64,000 nt of DNA from JBNRMW01 sp050309795 (GTDB taxonomy: Bacteria; Bacillota_I; Bacilli_A; Erysipelotrichales; Erysipelotrichaceae): positions 1 to 64,000 of the forward strand of contig JBNRMW010000026.1 in NCBI GenBank assembly GCA_050309795.1. The letters are read 5' to 3'. Under the pieces are notes generated by a model. The model was given only the letters and a program-made list of their open reading frames with translations, was not told the origin of the DNA and ran no database searches. Below, in pieces: positions 1 through 8,778 of this stretch (its first letter is position 1; every line of letters starts with the position of its first letter). A program made the position numbers and the translations under genes.

Positions 1-392
1 TTTCAACTTAATCCTTCGGAATTGTTTAATATTCAAAGAATTAAAGCCAACCAAGTAAAACTTAAATAACGACAGATATCAACTCTAACCATCTTCTCAC
101 TATATCGCATTAAACTTGAAAACATGAAGTTTAGAAGTTGTTTTTAGTGCGTTTCAGATTTTACTGATTACATTAATTATAGTTGATTTTGAATTAAATT
201 TCCTTAAATTCTCGCTTTCTAAGGACATTTCCTTATCGATTCTTCAATTCTTACTTTCTATCGCAGTTACTTTGAAATGTGACCTCAATTTAAATATCAA
301 TAAAAAAGATTTTTTGTTATTTCTTAGTGAATATTGAACGATTTTGAACGATTGTGATTGACTTTGGGAGGCATGCAGGATAAAATATAACT
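1..392. other. Left-edge intergenic region
   Basis: This AT-rich stretch precedes the first DeoR gene. I see no convincing coding sequence or RNA gene in it. Its one clear structured element is a tandem 10-bp repeat at 334-353, just upstream of the regulator. It probably carries the promoter of the deoR-nanE-glycyl radical enzyme operon, but I could not pick a confident -35/-10 pair. Confidence 0.5.
334..353 (+). promoter_or_regulatory. Tandem direct repeat, candidate DeoR operator
   Basis: Two perfect head-to-tail copies of TTGAACGATT lie 40-60 bp before the DeoR gene start, followed by a partial third copy (GTGATTGAC). DeoR-family sugar repressors commonly bind short direct repeats near their own promoter. 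Assignment to this regulator is inferred from position. Confidence 0.5.
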
Positions 393-1115
393 GTGATAGC
401 AAGTAAACGCCAGTATGAAATCCTGCAGAAATTGCAGCAAGATGCCTCCGTCAGCACCCAACAACTCAGTGCGCTTTTTGATGTGTCTGTTTCGACCATT
501 AAACGCGACCTTAATTTTCTTGAACAACAAGGAAAATTAAGAAGAGAGTATGGAGGAGCGGTGGCTTTAGATTTGTTGATTGAAGCTAATGAACAGCCGG
601 TTCTGGATAAAATCAACGAACAGCGAGAAGCCAAGGAAGCAATTGCTCAAAAAGCCAGCTTACTTGTTGGTGATCAGGATTTAATTTTCATCGATTCCGG
701 GACAACGACTTTACGCTTAGCCGAACTATTATTAACCAAGGAAGTTACGATTGTGACCAATAATCTCTTGGTGAATCCTACGGCTCAAAGTCGGGCTAAA
801 GTGCTCTTGTTAGGTGGCGAAATTGACCCCAAGAATAAGGTTACCCTAGGAACCGAAGTTAGTGAAGCGTTATCTGGTTACAATTTCAACCATTGCTTTA
901 TGAGTGCTAATGGCGTAAACAATGAAACCGGTCAAGTCATGGCAACACTGCGAACACTGATGACCATTAAACAAAAAGCGCTCCAACAAAGCGCTCAAAA
1001 ATGGCTCTTAGTTGATCAAAGTAAATTTGCTATTAAAGCCCCCTATGCTTATGGCCAAACCACAGATTTCGATGAAATCCTCACCGACCAACCACAATAC
1101 CCAGTAAAAGGATAA
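393..1115 (+). CDS. DeoR/GlpR-family transcriptional repressor
   Basis: A 240-residue DNA-binding regulator. The N-terminal DeoR helix-turn-helix (about residues 3-56) carries the family hallmarks VSVSTIKRDLNFLEQQGKLRREYGG. The C-terminal DeoRC sensor domain has the IDSGTTTLRLAELL and VTNNLLV motifs that bind a phosphosugar effector. The chosen start is GTG at 393; the upstream ATG at 373 runs into a stop after five codons, and GCAGGA lies about 13 bases before the GTG. It is followed within 2 bp by nanE and then by a glycyl radical enzyme, so it most likely controls that three-gene operon through the tandem repeats at 334-353. The effector is unknown; a hexose or aminohexose phosphate is the natural guess. 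Confidence 0.9.
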   Translation: MIASKRQYEILQKLQQDASVSTQQLSALFDVSVSTIKRDLNFLEQQGKLRREYGGAVALDLLIEANEQPVLDKINEQREAKEAIAQKASLLVGDQDLIFIDSGTTTLRLAELLLTKEVTIVTNNLLVNPTAQSRAKVLLLGGEIDPKNKVTLGTEVSEALSGYNFNHCFMSANGVNNETGQVMATLRTLMTIKQKALQQSAQKWLLVDQSKFAIKAPYAYGQTTDFDEILTDQPQYPVKG

Positions 1116-1117
1116 AA

Positions 1118-1867
1118 ATGAAAACACAAAACCCAAAAAACAAAGCCCTACTCGAATCCCTCAAAGGCGGACTCATTGTTTCTGCCCAAGTCCAACACGA
1201 CGATCCCATTTATCATGAAGATATCACCGTCCTCATGTCAAAAGCTGCCCAGTGGGCAGGAGCTGTCGCCATTCGCGCGGAACAGCCGGATCAGATTCGA
1301 AAAATTAAAGCAGCAGTCGATCTCCCAGTCATTGGTTTGTATAAGATTTGGAAAGATGGTAGTGACGTCTTTGTTACGCCAACCTTCGAATCGGCAGTGG
1401 AAGTCATTGAAGCCGGAGCGGACATTTTAGCTTTGGATTGTACCTTCCAAACCTCACACGATGGTCGCCAAGCGATCGAGTTATTAAAAGATTTACGCAA
1501 AGCCTATCCGGATTTAATTATATTTGCGGATATTTCAACCTATCAAGAAGCTCAGGAAGCCATTAAACATGGGGCCGATATTGTGGCACCAACCTTATAT
1601 GGCTATACCAAAGAAACCCAACATATCGAAGAAGCCAATTACCGTGAATTTGCGCGGATGTGCCGCGACTTCAAAGATGAAGCCTATGTGATTATGGAAG
1701 GCCATGTCTACACCGCTGAAGAAGCTATGAAATGTTTATTCTTAGGTGCCCATGCGGTTGTTGTAGGCTCAGCCATTACTAGACCACATCTCATTGCCAA
1801 ACGTTTTGTTGATCTCATGGGTGGATATCAAGACAACTGGCGTGAGGCTGAGAAAGCGAGGCATTAA
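1118..1867 (+). CDS. nanE: NanE-family N-acylmannosamine-6-phosphate 2-epimerase (copy 1)
   Basis: A 249-residue TIM-barrel protein of the NanE family, which interconverts N-acetylmannosamine-6-phosphate and N-acetylglucosamine-6-phosphate. Family marks are GGLIVSAQVQHDDP at the N-terminus, the IRAEQPDQI segment, LPVIGLYK, ADILALDCT, and the C-terminal phosphate-binding AHAVVVGSAITRP. It is slightly longer than the second copy at 24679-25380 and diverges at the first motif (GLIVSAQ here, QLIVSCQ there). AAAGGAT sits 5 bases before the ATG. It lies between a DeoR regulator and a glycyl radical enzyme, with no sialic acid lyase or kinase nearby. Its true substrate may therefore be another 2-epimerisable phosphosugar. 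Confidence 0.85.
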   Translation: MKTQNPKNKALLESLKGGLIVSAQVQHDDPIYHEDITVLMSKAAQWAGAVAIRAEQPDQIRKIKAAVDLPVIGLYKIWKDGSDVFVTPTFESAVEVIEAGADILALDCTFQTSHDGRQAIELLKDLRKAYPDLIIFADISTYQEAQEAIKHGADIVAPTLYGYTKETQHIEEANYREFARMCRDFKDEAYVIMEGHVYTAEEAMKCLFLGAHAVVVGSAITRPHLIAKRFVDLMGGYQDNWREAEKARH

Positions 1868-4090
1868 ATGCGCAGTAAAGTAGAAGGCGTCCAAAACGTC
1901 CAGGTATCTAAACCGATTCCAGCGGAATTAACGTTTCAGCAACAACTCGACTTAATGGAACGATATACGAAGACCCACCAAAAATATTCTACCGAAGACA
2001 AAGCCGTTCGCGAAATCGAATGTTTAAAAGTGCTCTATCCAACCCTTTTTAGAAAAGTTGAAGCTGGTGACAAAATCGTTGGGCGTCTTGACTTTTTACC
2101 AATAGGGTTTGGTTCCGTCACGAGTGTTGGTGGGGTTTCCCATTACTGTGTCTTTCATAAGCTCACTGAATTTAAACAAAATTTCAATAACCATGTAGAT
2201 CTAAAACGGATCGATACTCTCTATGATTATTGGTTAGAACACGATACCAAAGCGCTTTTCATTAATCAAGAAGTTGACGAAATAACCACTACCCGCTTCA
2301 TCGATGGGCGCGCCCCTCTCATGGCCACCGCTCGGTTATCGGGTTTAATGCTCAATTACCACAAACTTATGGAATACGGGTTAGACGGTTTAAAAGAACA
2401 AATGAATCGAGACGCTAATCCATTCATGGATGCGAGCTATCAAGCCATTGAATTACTTCAAACCGTAATTCAACACTATATCGACACCATTGAGAACACA
2501 CAACAAATTGAAGTTTTAAAACACATTAAACACCAACCGCCTCAAACCTTTGTCCAAGCGTTACAACTCTTTTGGATATATGCCCTCATTGCTGGGGTCA
2601 TAAACTATGGTCGGATGGATGATGTCTTAGGAACGTATTTAAAACAAGATATTGACCAAGGACGTCTCAGTAAAAACGAAGCAATTGACTATATCAAATC
2701 CTTATGGATGTTGATTGAAAATCGCCGGACGACGGTCAATGGTCGCATCATTGTTGGTGGACAAGGACGCAAAGATCCCGAAGCTGCCGATTTATTCGCC
2801 CGCTATGCCTTGGAAGTTTGTCATGAAATGCGGACGGTTGAACCTCAATTTACCTTGAGATTTGATTCCACAACCCCTGAAGATATTATGCAAAAAGCCT
2901 ACGATTGTATCGCCAGTGGTGCCACCTATCCAACCTTATATAACGACGAAGTCAATGTTCCAGCAGTTGAATATGCGATGCGGGTTCCAAAGGAAATCGC
3001 TCAGCACTATGTCCCTTTTGGTTGTGGTGAGTTTGTTATTCAAGGAAAATCTTTAGGAACACCCAATATTTTATTAAACCTAGTCAAAATTATGCAGCTG
3101 GCTCTCAATGAAGGAAAAGATCCAATGGATGGCATCTACAAGAATGGACCTGTGGAAGTTCAATCTTTGTCCTCCTTTAAAACTTTTGATGATTTCTATG
3201 ATCAATACAAACAGCTCTTAGACTATTACTTTGACCTTTCCGTTGAAAAACAATTAAAATCCTACGAAATCATGAACCAAGAAGCTTCCTTTTTATTCTC
3301 CAGTATCTTAATGGACGATTGTTTAGGACGCCAAAAATCTATTTTAGATGGTGGTATAGAAATTCTCGGCGGAACCAATGAAACCTATGGAAACATTAAT
3401 GCTAGCGATGCCCTGTATGTTATTAAACATTTTGTTTACGACACCAAAAAGTACCGCTTCGAAGAACTCAACCAAGCGGCATTAAACAATTATCAAGACA
3501 ATCCACGATTAAGAGAATTGATTTGGAATTTACCAAAGTATGGAAACGACCATGACGAAGTCGATGCATTAGCTAATGATTTATTTGAGTATGTTGCTAA
3601 AGGTATTCGTGATCGTGGCATAGAACACGGCATGGATTATTTCTTAATCGTCATTTCCAATAATCAAACCAACACCGACTGGGGGAAAGAAACCGATGCC
3701 TCCCTCGATGGTCGATATCGTGGTCAATATATGAACCCGGCGAACAACCCTCAAGGTGGTGCTTCCCGCAAAGGTCCAACTGCTGTTCTCAACTCTTTAG
3801 CGAAATTTGAAGCGAAATATCATGGAGGTTCGGTTCAAAACATTAAATTTACACCAAGAATGATGAAATCCGAACGGGAAAAGGTTCAATATCTCTTTAA
3901 GGCGTACTTCAAGCAAGGCGGTCCACAGCTCATGGTGACGGTGGTGGATCATCAAGCCTTGGAAGATGCCCAAAAAAACCCACAAAACTATCCAGACTTA
4001 ATAGTCCGGGTTGCGGGTTATTCGGCTCGTTTTATTGATTTATCTAAAGATATTCAAGACGAGTTATTGTCACGCGTTTTATACGATTAA
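1868..4090 (+). CDS. Glycyl radical enzyme of unknown substrate
   Basis: A 740-residue member of the pyruvate formate-lyase/diol dehydratase superfamily. The thiyl-radical cysteine is C386 within VPFGCGEF, and E388 supplies the glutamate typical of eliminase-type members (GCxE) rather than the CC pair of true PFL. The radical glycine is G717 in RVAGYSA near the C-terminus. It is shorter than most characterised dehydratase-type members (about 760-850). The GCGE form differs from the usual GCVE seen in the second enzyme at 46476. The ATG directly follows the nanE stop, with GAGG 7 bases upstream, so it is the last gene of the deoR-nanE operon. No activating enzyme is adjacent; the only one in the window is at 49050. 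The reaction is unknown; C-O or C-N elimination on a sugar phosphate would fit the context. Confidence 0.88.
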   Translation: MRSKVEGVQNVQVSKPIPAELTFQQQLDLMERYTKTHQKYSTEDKAVREIECLKVLYPTLFRKVEAGDKIVGRLDFLPIGFGSVTSVGGVSHYCVFHKLTEFKQNFNNHVDLKRIDTLYDYWLEHDTKALFINQEVDEITTTRFIDGRAPLMATARLSGLMLNYHKLMEYGLDGLKEQMNRDANPFMDASYQAIELLQTVIQHYIDTIENTQQIEVLKHIKHQPPQTFVQALQLFWIYALIAGVINYGRMDDVLGTYLKQDIDQGRLSKNEAIDYIKSLWMLIENRRTTVNGRIIVGGQGRKDPEAADLFARYALEVCHEMRTVEPQFTLRFDSTTPEDIMQKAYDCIASGATYPTLYNDEVNVPAVEYAMRVPKEIAQHYVPFGCGEFVIQGKSLGTPNILLNLVKIMQLALNEGKDPMDGIYKNGPVEVQSLSSFKTFDDFYDQYKQLLDYYFDLSVEKQLKSYEIMNQEASFLFSSILMDDCLGRQKSILDGGIEILGGTNETYGNINASDALYVIKHFVYDTKKYRFEELNQAALNNYQDNPRLRELIWNLPKYGNDHDEVDALANDLFEYVAKGIRDRGIEHGMDYFLIVISNNQTNTDWGKETDASLDGRYRGQYMNPANNPQGGASRKGPTAVLNSLAKFEAKYHGGSVQNIKFTPRMMKSEREKVQYLFKAYFKQGGPQLMVTVVDHQALEDAQKNPQNYPDLIVRVAGYSARFIDLSKDIQDELLSRVLYD

Positions 4091-4651
4091 TTACTCCATA
4101 TTGGCGTGGCGACCAAACATCGTTTCCGATGTCATTTGGCGCTTGTCCATGAGTAATAAAACACTAAGATCCATTAACAATCCTTCCGACTGTTCAAATA
4201 ATGAACCCATCGGTTGGATTGTTTTTATTTGACCTTCTTTCGCACTCTTCGGGGATGGGGCTGATATTTCAATGACTACATCCGCTAATTTTGCGATGGT
4301 CGATTCCGGATTAATCGTGATTAAAGCAATTTTCGCACCAACTTCTTTCGCTTTTTGGGCATGATTGACTAAGGATTTGGTTTCTCCTGAGCCACTACAA
4401 ACCACCAATAAGCCATCATCTTTAATGTTTGGTGTACAGGTTTCACCCACGACATAGGAGTTTAAACCCATGTGCATGAGTCGCATCGCAAAACCCTTGA
4501 CTTGAAAACCGGAACGGCCGGCTCCCGCACAGAAGACTTCCTGTGCTTGGTCAATTAATTCGACAAACTGTTCTACTTCTTGATCTTTGACAGATAGTAA
4601 AGTTTGATTTAATTCGTTTAAAACTGTGGTGGCGTAGGTGGTATAACTCAT
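4091..4651 (-). CDS. hxlB: 6-phospho-3-hexuloisomerase (SIS domain)
   Basis: A 186-residue single SIS-domain protein of the PHI family, which converts D-arabino-3-hexulose-6-phosphate to fructose-6-phosphate. Visible family features are the GAGRSG loop (about residues 43-48), the CSGSGET phosphate-binding loop, the ITINPES strand and the C-terminal PMGSLFEQS motif. Length is normal for PHI. The start overlaps the hxlA stop in an ATGA, as expected for translational coupling. The stop codon abuts the stop of the convergent glycyl radical enzyme without a spare base. With HxlA it forms the ribulose monophosphate module, which can fix formaldehyde or run in reverse to make pentose phosphates. Confidence 0.9.
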   Translation of the reverse strand: MSYTTYATTVLNELNQTLLSVKDQEVEQFVELIDQAQEVFCAGAGRSGFQVKGFAMRLMHMGLNSYVVGETCTPNIKDDGLLVVCSGSGETKSLVNHAQKAKEVGAKIALITINPESTIAKLADVVIEISAPSPKSAKEGQIKTIQPMGSLFEQSEGLLMDLSVLLLMDKRQMTSETMFGRHANME

Positions 4652-5274
4652 TGTAAACGCTCCTTTAATTGTTTAGCTGCTTGGGCACGGTTGTTAGCAT
4701 TGCTGATAGCCCCACCAACAACGACGATATCGATTCCTTCTTGGACGATTTCATCAACAGTGGATAATTTTACCCCACCAGCAATCGCCCGTTGAGCAGT
4801 TTTGACGACGGTATTGACCCGTTTAAGTTCCTCTAATGGATTATGACCAGTGGACTGAATATCAAAGGCGGTATGTACACAAATAATATCCACGCCCAAG
4901 GCTTCGAGTTGTTGAGTGCGTTCTTCAATATTTTGGACACCAATCATGTCAATCATGATTTTCCCACCATATTCTTTAGCGGCCTCTAAAGCCCCGAGCA
5001 CGGTTTCATCATGGGTCAGTCCTAGAACTGTGACGATATCGGCTCCTGCCTTAAAGCATGAACTCGCTTCTAGATGTCCTGCATCCATGATTTTGACATC
5101 GGCTAAAACTTCAATTTCTGGAAAGTGTTCTTTCAAGACCCGAACCGGACGTAAACCTTCTTCGATAATAAATGGGGTTCCGACTTCGGCGATGTCAACA
5201 TAACCCTTGGTTTCTTCAAGCAAAGCGATGCATTCTTCTAAGCTTAATGTGTCTAATGCAATTTGTAATTTCAT
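4648..5274 (-). CDS. hxlA: 3-hexulose-6-phosphate synthase
   Basis: A 208-residue orotidine-decarboxylase-fold (beta/alpha)8 protein. It matches hexulose-6-phosphate synthase, which condenses formaldehyde with ribulose-5-phosphate or runs in reverse. Supporting motifs are MKLQIALD at the start, LADVKIMDAGHLEA (the conserved Asp-x-Lys-x-x-Asp metal and substrate site), ADIVTVLGL, and the C-terminal AGGVKLSTV and VVVGGAIS phosphate loop. It overlaps manA upstream and hxlB downstream by 4 bp each. The related keto-gulonate-phosphate decarboxylases share the fold, but the neighbouring PHI makes the synthase assignment stronger. Confidence 0.88.
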   Translation of the reverse strand: MKLQIALDTLSLEECIALLEETKGYVDIAEVGTPFIIEEGLRPVRVLKEHFPEIEVLADVKIMDAGHLEASSCFKAGADIVTVLGLTHDETVLGALEAAKEYGGKIMIDMIGVQNIEERTQQLEALGVDIICVHTAFDIQSTGHNPLEELKRVNTVVKTAQRAIAGGVKLSTVDEIVQEGIDIVVVGGAISNANNRAQAAKQLKERLQ

Positions 5275-6209
5275 ACACGTTCTCCCTTATTTTTATAACT
5301 TGCTATCATTAAATCTAACGCTCCCTTTAGTGTAATTTCACCATATTGATGGGGAACGAAGTACGTATCCCCTTTTCGGACCCGTAGATTATTTATATAT
5401 CCTTCGCCTTCTATGCATGTTAGAAACATAAAACGTTCCTGTTCATAGTTTTGAATATGATCTACTTTTATACGGGAGAGGGTGTATAAGCCTGGTTCAT
5501 CCCAGTAAGTGTGTTCTAACGTTATATTAGATTTAACCGGTTGGTTTTGATGGTCTGGAATGAGCACATTATCAAAGACCTCTTGAACATGAAGTTCACG
5601 TAATCTCCCAGTTGACTTTTCAATGCGGTCATAGTCGTATAAACGGAAAGTACATTCGGCATTACGGGAAATATTATAGGTTAGTACCCCTTCCCCAATC
5701 GCATGCAAAGTCCCCGAAGGTAAATCGATAAAATCACCAGTTTCGACTTCAACATATCTCAACAACTCTTCCCAGCGGCCTTCCTTGGTGAGTTGTTTGA
5801 ATTCATCTAAGGTTCGCGCATAATGACCTAATTGAATCGTTTTCCCCTGACTCTCTAAAATAACCCAGCATTCGGGTTTTCCACGACCCCCATTATAGGT
5901 TAGAGCATAGTCATCGTCGGGGTGCAGTTGAACCGACAGATCAAGCATTGGGTCTAAGATATTGACGCGAATCGGTAATTCCTTTGTATCACACTCAAAC
6001 CAGCTTGGTTGTTGTTCATACAAGGCACTCAAGGTGATGTCTAGGGATTCAATCCAGCAATCTTGACGACCCTTTAAAGCCACTACATTATAGACTTCGC
6101 CTAAAGGTTGAACGTCGGTTTCGTAATGGAATTCTTCTCTTAGTCGGCTTTTTCCACCCCATAATCGTGGTTCATACACAGGTTCTATTTTCAAAATTTG
6201 TTTGTTCAT
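5271..6209 (-). CDS. manA: Class I mannose-6-phosphate isomerase homologue (copy 1)
   Basis: A 312-residue zinc cupin isomerase interconverting mannose-6-phosphate and fructose-6-phosphate. The metal ligands are visible as Q and H in VQLHPDD, E in PECWVILE, and H in PSGTLHAIG. The RLYDYDR segment after it matches the active-site arginine region. The N-terminal YEPRLWGGK is the usual opening. It lies one base after the larger ManA-like gene and overlaps hxlA, so it belongs to the same polycistron. Two ManA homologues in one operon suggest that at least one acts on something other than mannose-6-phosphate. Confidence 0.85.
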   Translation of the reverse strand: MNKQILKIEPVYEPRLWGGKSRLREEFHYETDVQPLGEVYNVVALKGRQDCWIESLDITLSALYEQQPSWFECDTKELPIRVNILDPMLDLSVQLHPDDDYALTYNGGRGKPECWVILESQGKTIQLGHYARTLDEFKQLTKEGRWEELLRYVEVETGDFIDLPSGTLHAIGEGVLTYNISRNAECTFRLYDYDRIEKSTGRLRELHVQEVFDNVLIPDHQNQPVKSNITLEHTYWDEPGLYTLSRIKVDHIQNYEQERFMFLTCIEGEGYINNLRVRKGDTYFVPHQYGEITLKGALDLMIASYKNKGERV

Positions 6210-6210
6210 T

Positions 6211-7872
6211 TTATCTTACTTGGGCTCGCATTAATTTAATAGGCTCGCTACAGCGGATGGTAAAATGTTCCACGGCTGCCGGGACAATGAACGTCTCCGC
6301 ATAGTGAACATCTAGTTGAAAAGATCCCACCTCCACCACACAATTTTCTCCTTCCACTAAATTGAACATGGAAAGATTCCCGTGGTTTTGAAGGTTGATC
6401 TGGTGATGAACATGAAGGCGATACGTATCTATGAGTTGTTCCGGTGGTAAGCCCGTTTTCTCAATTCGATTCATTCCATCATCATAAAGGACTTCCGATT
6501 GATTTATAAAGTGTTGTTCAACATAGCTTGTATCGTAATCCATATTCAAAACTCGTTCACCCAAATCAATATGGGTCGGTCGGGGTTTTCCATTCAAATC
6601 CACTCGCCCCCAATCCCATAGCTTAAAGGTAAAAATATATGGGGTATGGGAAATCTCTAAAACAAGGGTATTGGCTCCTGAGCAATGAATGGTGCCCGGA
6701 GGGATTAAGAAATGATCGTGCTTCTTTGCTGGATACTGATTGACGTATTTATCTGCATCAAATATGGTCTTTCCGTCTTGAGCTTGTCTTAAGTCGCTAA
6801 ACATTTCTTCTTTATTTACTTCTTCTTTGACACCTAGATAGATCATGCCATCGGGTTTGGCTTCAAGGATGTAATAAGACTCAGATTGTGTGTAGGCCAT
6901 ACCAAACTCTTTACGAATGGTTTCCACATCAGGATGGACTTGTAGCGATAGATTTTGGCCACCCATTGTATCTAGAAGATCGAAGCGGATGGGGAACTCT
7001 GCCCCAAACCGTTCATAGATACGCTTTCCTAAGAATGGTATTGGGCGCATAAGAACCAAGTTAATGGCTGGGGTTTGAATACAATCATGACCAAACTCAA
7101 AATTCAAAGAGTTCTCTTCGGGAACTCCATCAAAGGACCAGGCATAGTTAGAATTATTTTCTGTAAGGTTGAACTGCTCCTTCATAAACTGACCACCCCA
7201 TACCCCTGGATCAAAGTATGGAACTAATCGAAATGGTACTTCCAACATTCGATCTAAGGCGCGATGATAATCGTCTCGGGTAATCATTTTTATCGAGCCT
7301 TGGATCGTGGTATCCAAATAATAATCCATTCTATTTAAAGCATCTGGTTTGAGTTTATCCGCCATTCGCCACTCCACAAAGTAGCCTCGTTTATACTTTT
7401 GGAGCACTTCCTGGGTTTCATTTGAAGCATTATAATTAGGCATCCCCTGTCGATAACGTTGTTGGATTTCCCAGCGGGTTAGATCCGCATAGACCAACGT
7501 ACCTGATGTCGTCACTAAAGAAGCACCAAATCCATATACTAAGATTCGCTTGTGAGCATCAATTTTCGCTTGAGCCGCCTGTCGTTTTTCTGGGACCATA
7601 AAATCCGTAACGTCGCCAAAATACATTTTGCCGCGCACCCGATCGTCCGTCAAAATTGGTTGGAGCAGATCGTTCATTGATTTTTCATCTACAAACAAAT
7701 CAATAGTTTCAATAATGAGATCATAGCCTAATTTCTTGAACTCTTCTAAAATTTCCTGATCCACCCCTGGATAGGTTTCAACGACCACCAACGGTTCGTC
7801 TTTGAGCTTTTCCAAATTGGTAAAGATTCGATTATCCGCCGTAATTTTGGTTTTTGGATGTAAATTATACAT
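6211..7872 (-). CDS. Long ManA-like isomerase with an N-terminal extension
   Basis: About 553 residues. The C-terminal part (roughly residue 220 onward) is a ManA cupin with VWGGQF, ligands Q and H in SLQVHPD, E in ESYYILE, and H in PPGTIHCSG. The first 210 residues are an extra domain (motifs VETYPGVD, LVYGFGASL, WRMADKLKPD) that I do not recognise; no Walker A is visible. The start chosen is ATG at 7872, which overlaps the HAD stop by 8 bp. The same frame is open back to an ATG at 7923, but that would overlap the HAD gene much more. No strong ribosome site precedes it, so coupling to HAD translation is likely. ManA proteins of this length occur in Firmicutes; the role of the extension is unknown. 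Confidence 0.78.
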   Translation of the reverse strand: MYNLHPKTKITADNRIFTNLEKLKDEPLVVVETYPGVDQEILEEFKKLGYDLIIETIDLFVDEKSMNDLLQPILTDDRVRGKMYFGDVTDFMVPEKRQAAQAKIDAHKRILVYGFGASLVTTSGTLVYADLTRWEIQQRYRQGMPNYNASNETQEVLQKYKRGYFVEWRMADKLKPDALNRMDYYLDTTIQGSIKMITRDDYHRALDRMLEVPFRLVPYFDPGVWGGQFMKEQFNLTENNSNYAWSFDGVPEENSLNFEFGHDCIQTPAINLVLMRPIPFLGKRIYERFGAEFPIRFDLLDTMGGQNLSLQVHPDVETIRKEFGMAYTQSESYYILEAKPDGMIYLGVKEEVNKEEMFSDLRQAQDGKTIFDADKYVNQYPAKKHDHFLIPPGTIHCSGANTLVLEISHTPYIFTFKLWDWGRVDLNGKPRPTHIDLGERVLNMDYDTSYVEQHFINQSEVLYDDGMNRIEKTGLPPEQLIDTYRLHVHHQINLQNHGNLSMFNLVEGENCVVEVGSFQLDVHYAETFIVPAAVEHFTIRCSEPIKLMRAQVR

Positions 7873-8677
7873 AAGGGTTGGGATCAATGAGTTGGAAATG
7901 ACGCAAGGCTTTATAGATGCCATCGTGTTCTGAATTTACCGTAATATAATCGGCACGATCCATGACTTCCGGTAAAGCATTGCCCATGGCGATACCAATA
8001 CCGGCTTTTTCAATCATTTCGACGTCGTTGAGAGCATCGCCAAAGGCCATCACTTGGTCGGTTGAAAGATTTAATTCTTCGCAAATGCGTTCAATCCCAG
8101 AAAACTTGCTGATTTCTTTTGGAAAGACATCGTAAAATTCATGCATGAAGGGGACAAATTGAAACTGAGGAAAAGTATCACGGAAGCGTTCCATATGAAC
8201 CGTCGGAATCTTAGAAATAATAGCAGTAGGTAGCGAGAATTGATGACGCTCTTGTTGAGGATGCTTCATGAAGAATTCGATGCGCCCTAAAGTATCGGAT
8301 AACATACTAATTAGTTGAGGATAGCCAACATAAACATGTCCGGCTTCATCAAATTGAAACATCGCCGCACTACCGGTTTCTTCACAGAGTTTTGTATAAG
8401 CCATCACCACATCCGCCGGTATTTTGTATTTGTACAAGTCTTTTTGATTGGCGTTATCATAAACAAGAACTCCATTTGAACAAATATAGTAGTCGAATTT
8501 AACCTTCTCTTTGATGGATCGTTCCATCGCGAAGAATGGACGACCCGTAGCAACCGCAACTTTAATCCCCTTTTCTTGTAACTCATAGATGGAAGCAATC
8601 GTTGATTCTAAAAGTAAGCGACTGCCAACGGTGACTAAGGTTCCATCAACATCGAACACGACACATTTGATATTCAT
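7865..8677 (-). CDS. Cof-type HAD sugar-phosphate phosphatase
   Basis: A 270-residue HAD-superfamily hydrolase of the Cof (IIB cap) type. Motif I is FDVDGT with nucleophile D9 and acid D11, motif II is the VATGRP threonine, and motifs III and IV are the lysine region KEISKFSG and FGDALNDVEM. Such enzymes dephosphorylate sugar phosphates or flavin and PLP precursors. AGAGG lies 8 bases before the ATG. It sits between the aldolase and the long ManA in the hxl operon, so it may remove toxic or dead-end phosphosugars, but the substrate cannot be read from sequence. Confidence 0.85.
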   Translation of the reverse strand: MNIKCVVFDVDGTLVTVGSRLLLESTIASIYELQEKGIKVAVATGRPFFAMERSIKEKVKFDYYICSNGVLVYDNANQKDLYKYKIPADVVMAYTKLCEETGSAAMFQFDEAGHVYVGYPQLISMLSDTLGRIEFFMKHPQQERHQFSLPTAIISKIPTVHMERFRDTFPQFQFVPFMHEFYDVFPKEISKFSGIERICEELNLSTDQVMAFGDALNDVEMIEKAGIGIAMGNALPEVMDRADYITVNSEHDGIYKALRHFQLIDPNPYV

Positions 8678-8778
8678 TTTTTACCTCTTTTTCTTTGTAT
8701 TTTGGGTATATTAAAACTCCAGATTTGAGCGTATTTTTCAAATCCATTGATTTATTTGGTTGTTTTAACAAAAACTAA

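Noticed and set aside
1868..4090. Calling the first glycyl radical enzyme a pyruvate formate-lyase
   Set aside because: It lacks the adjacent cysteine pair of PFL and has the GCxE pattern of eliminases.
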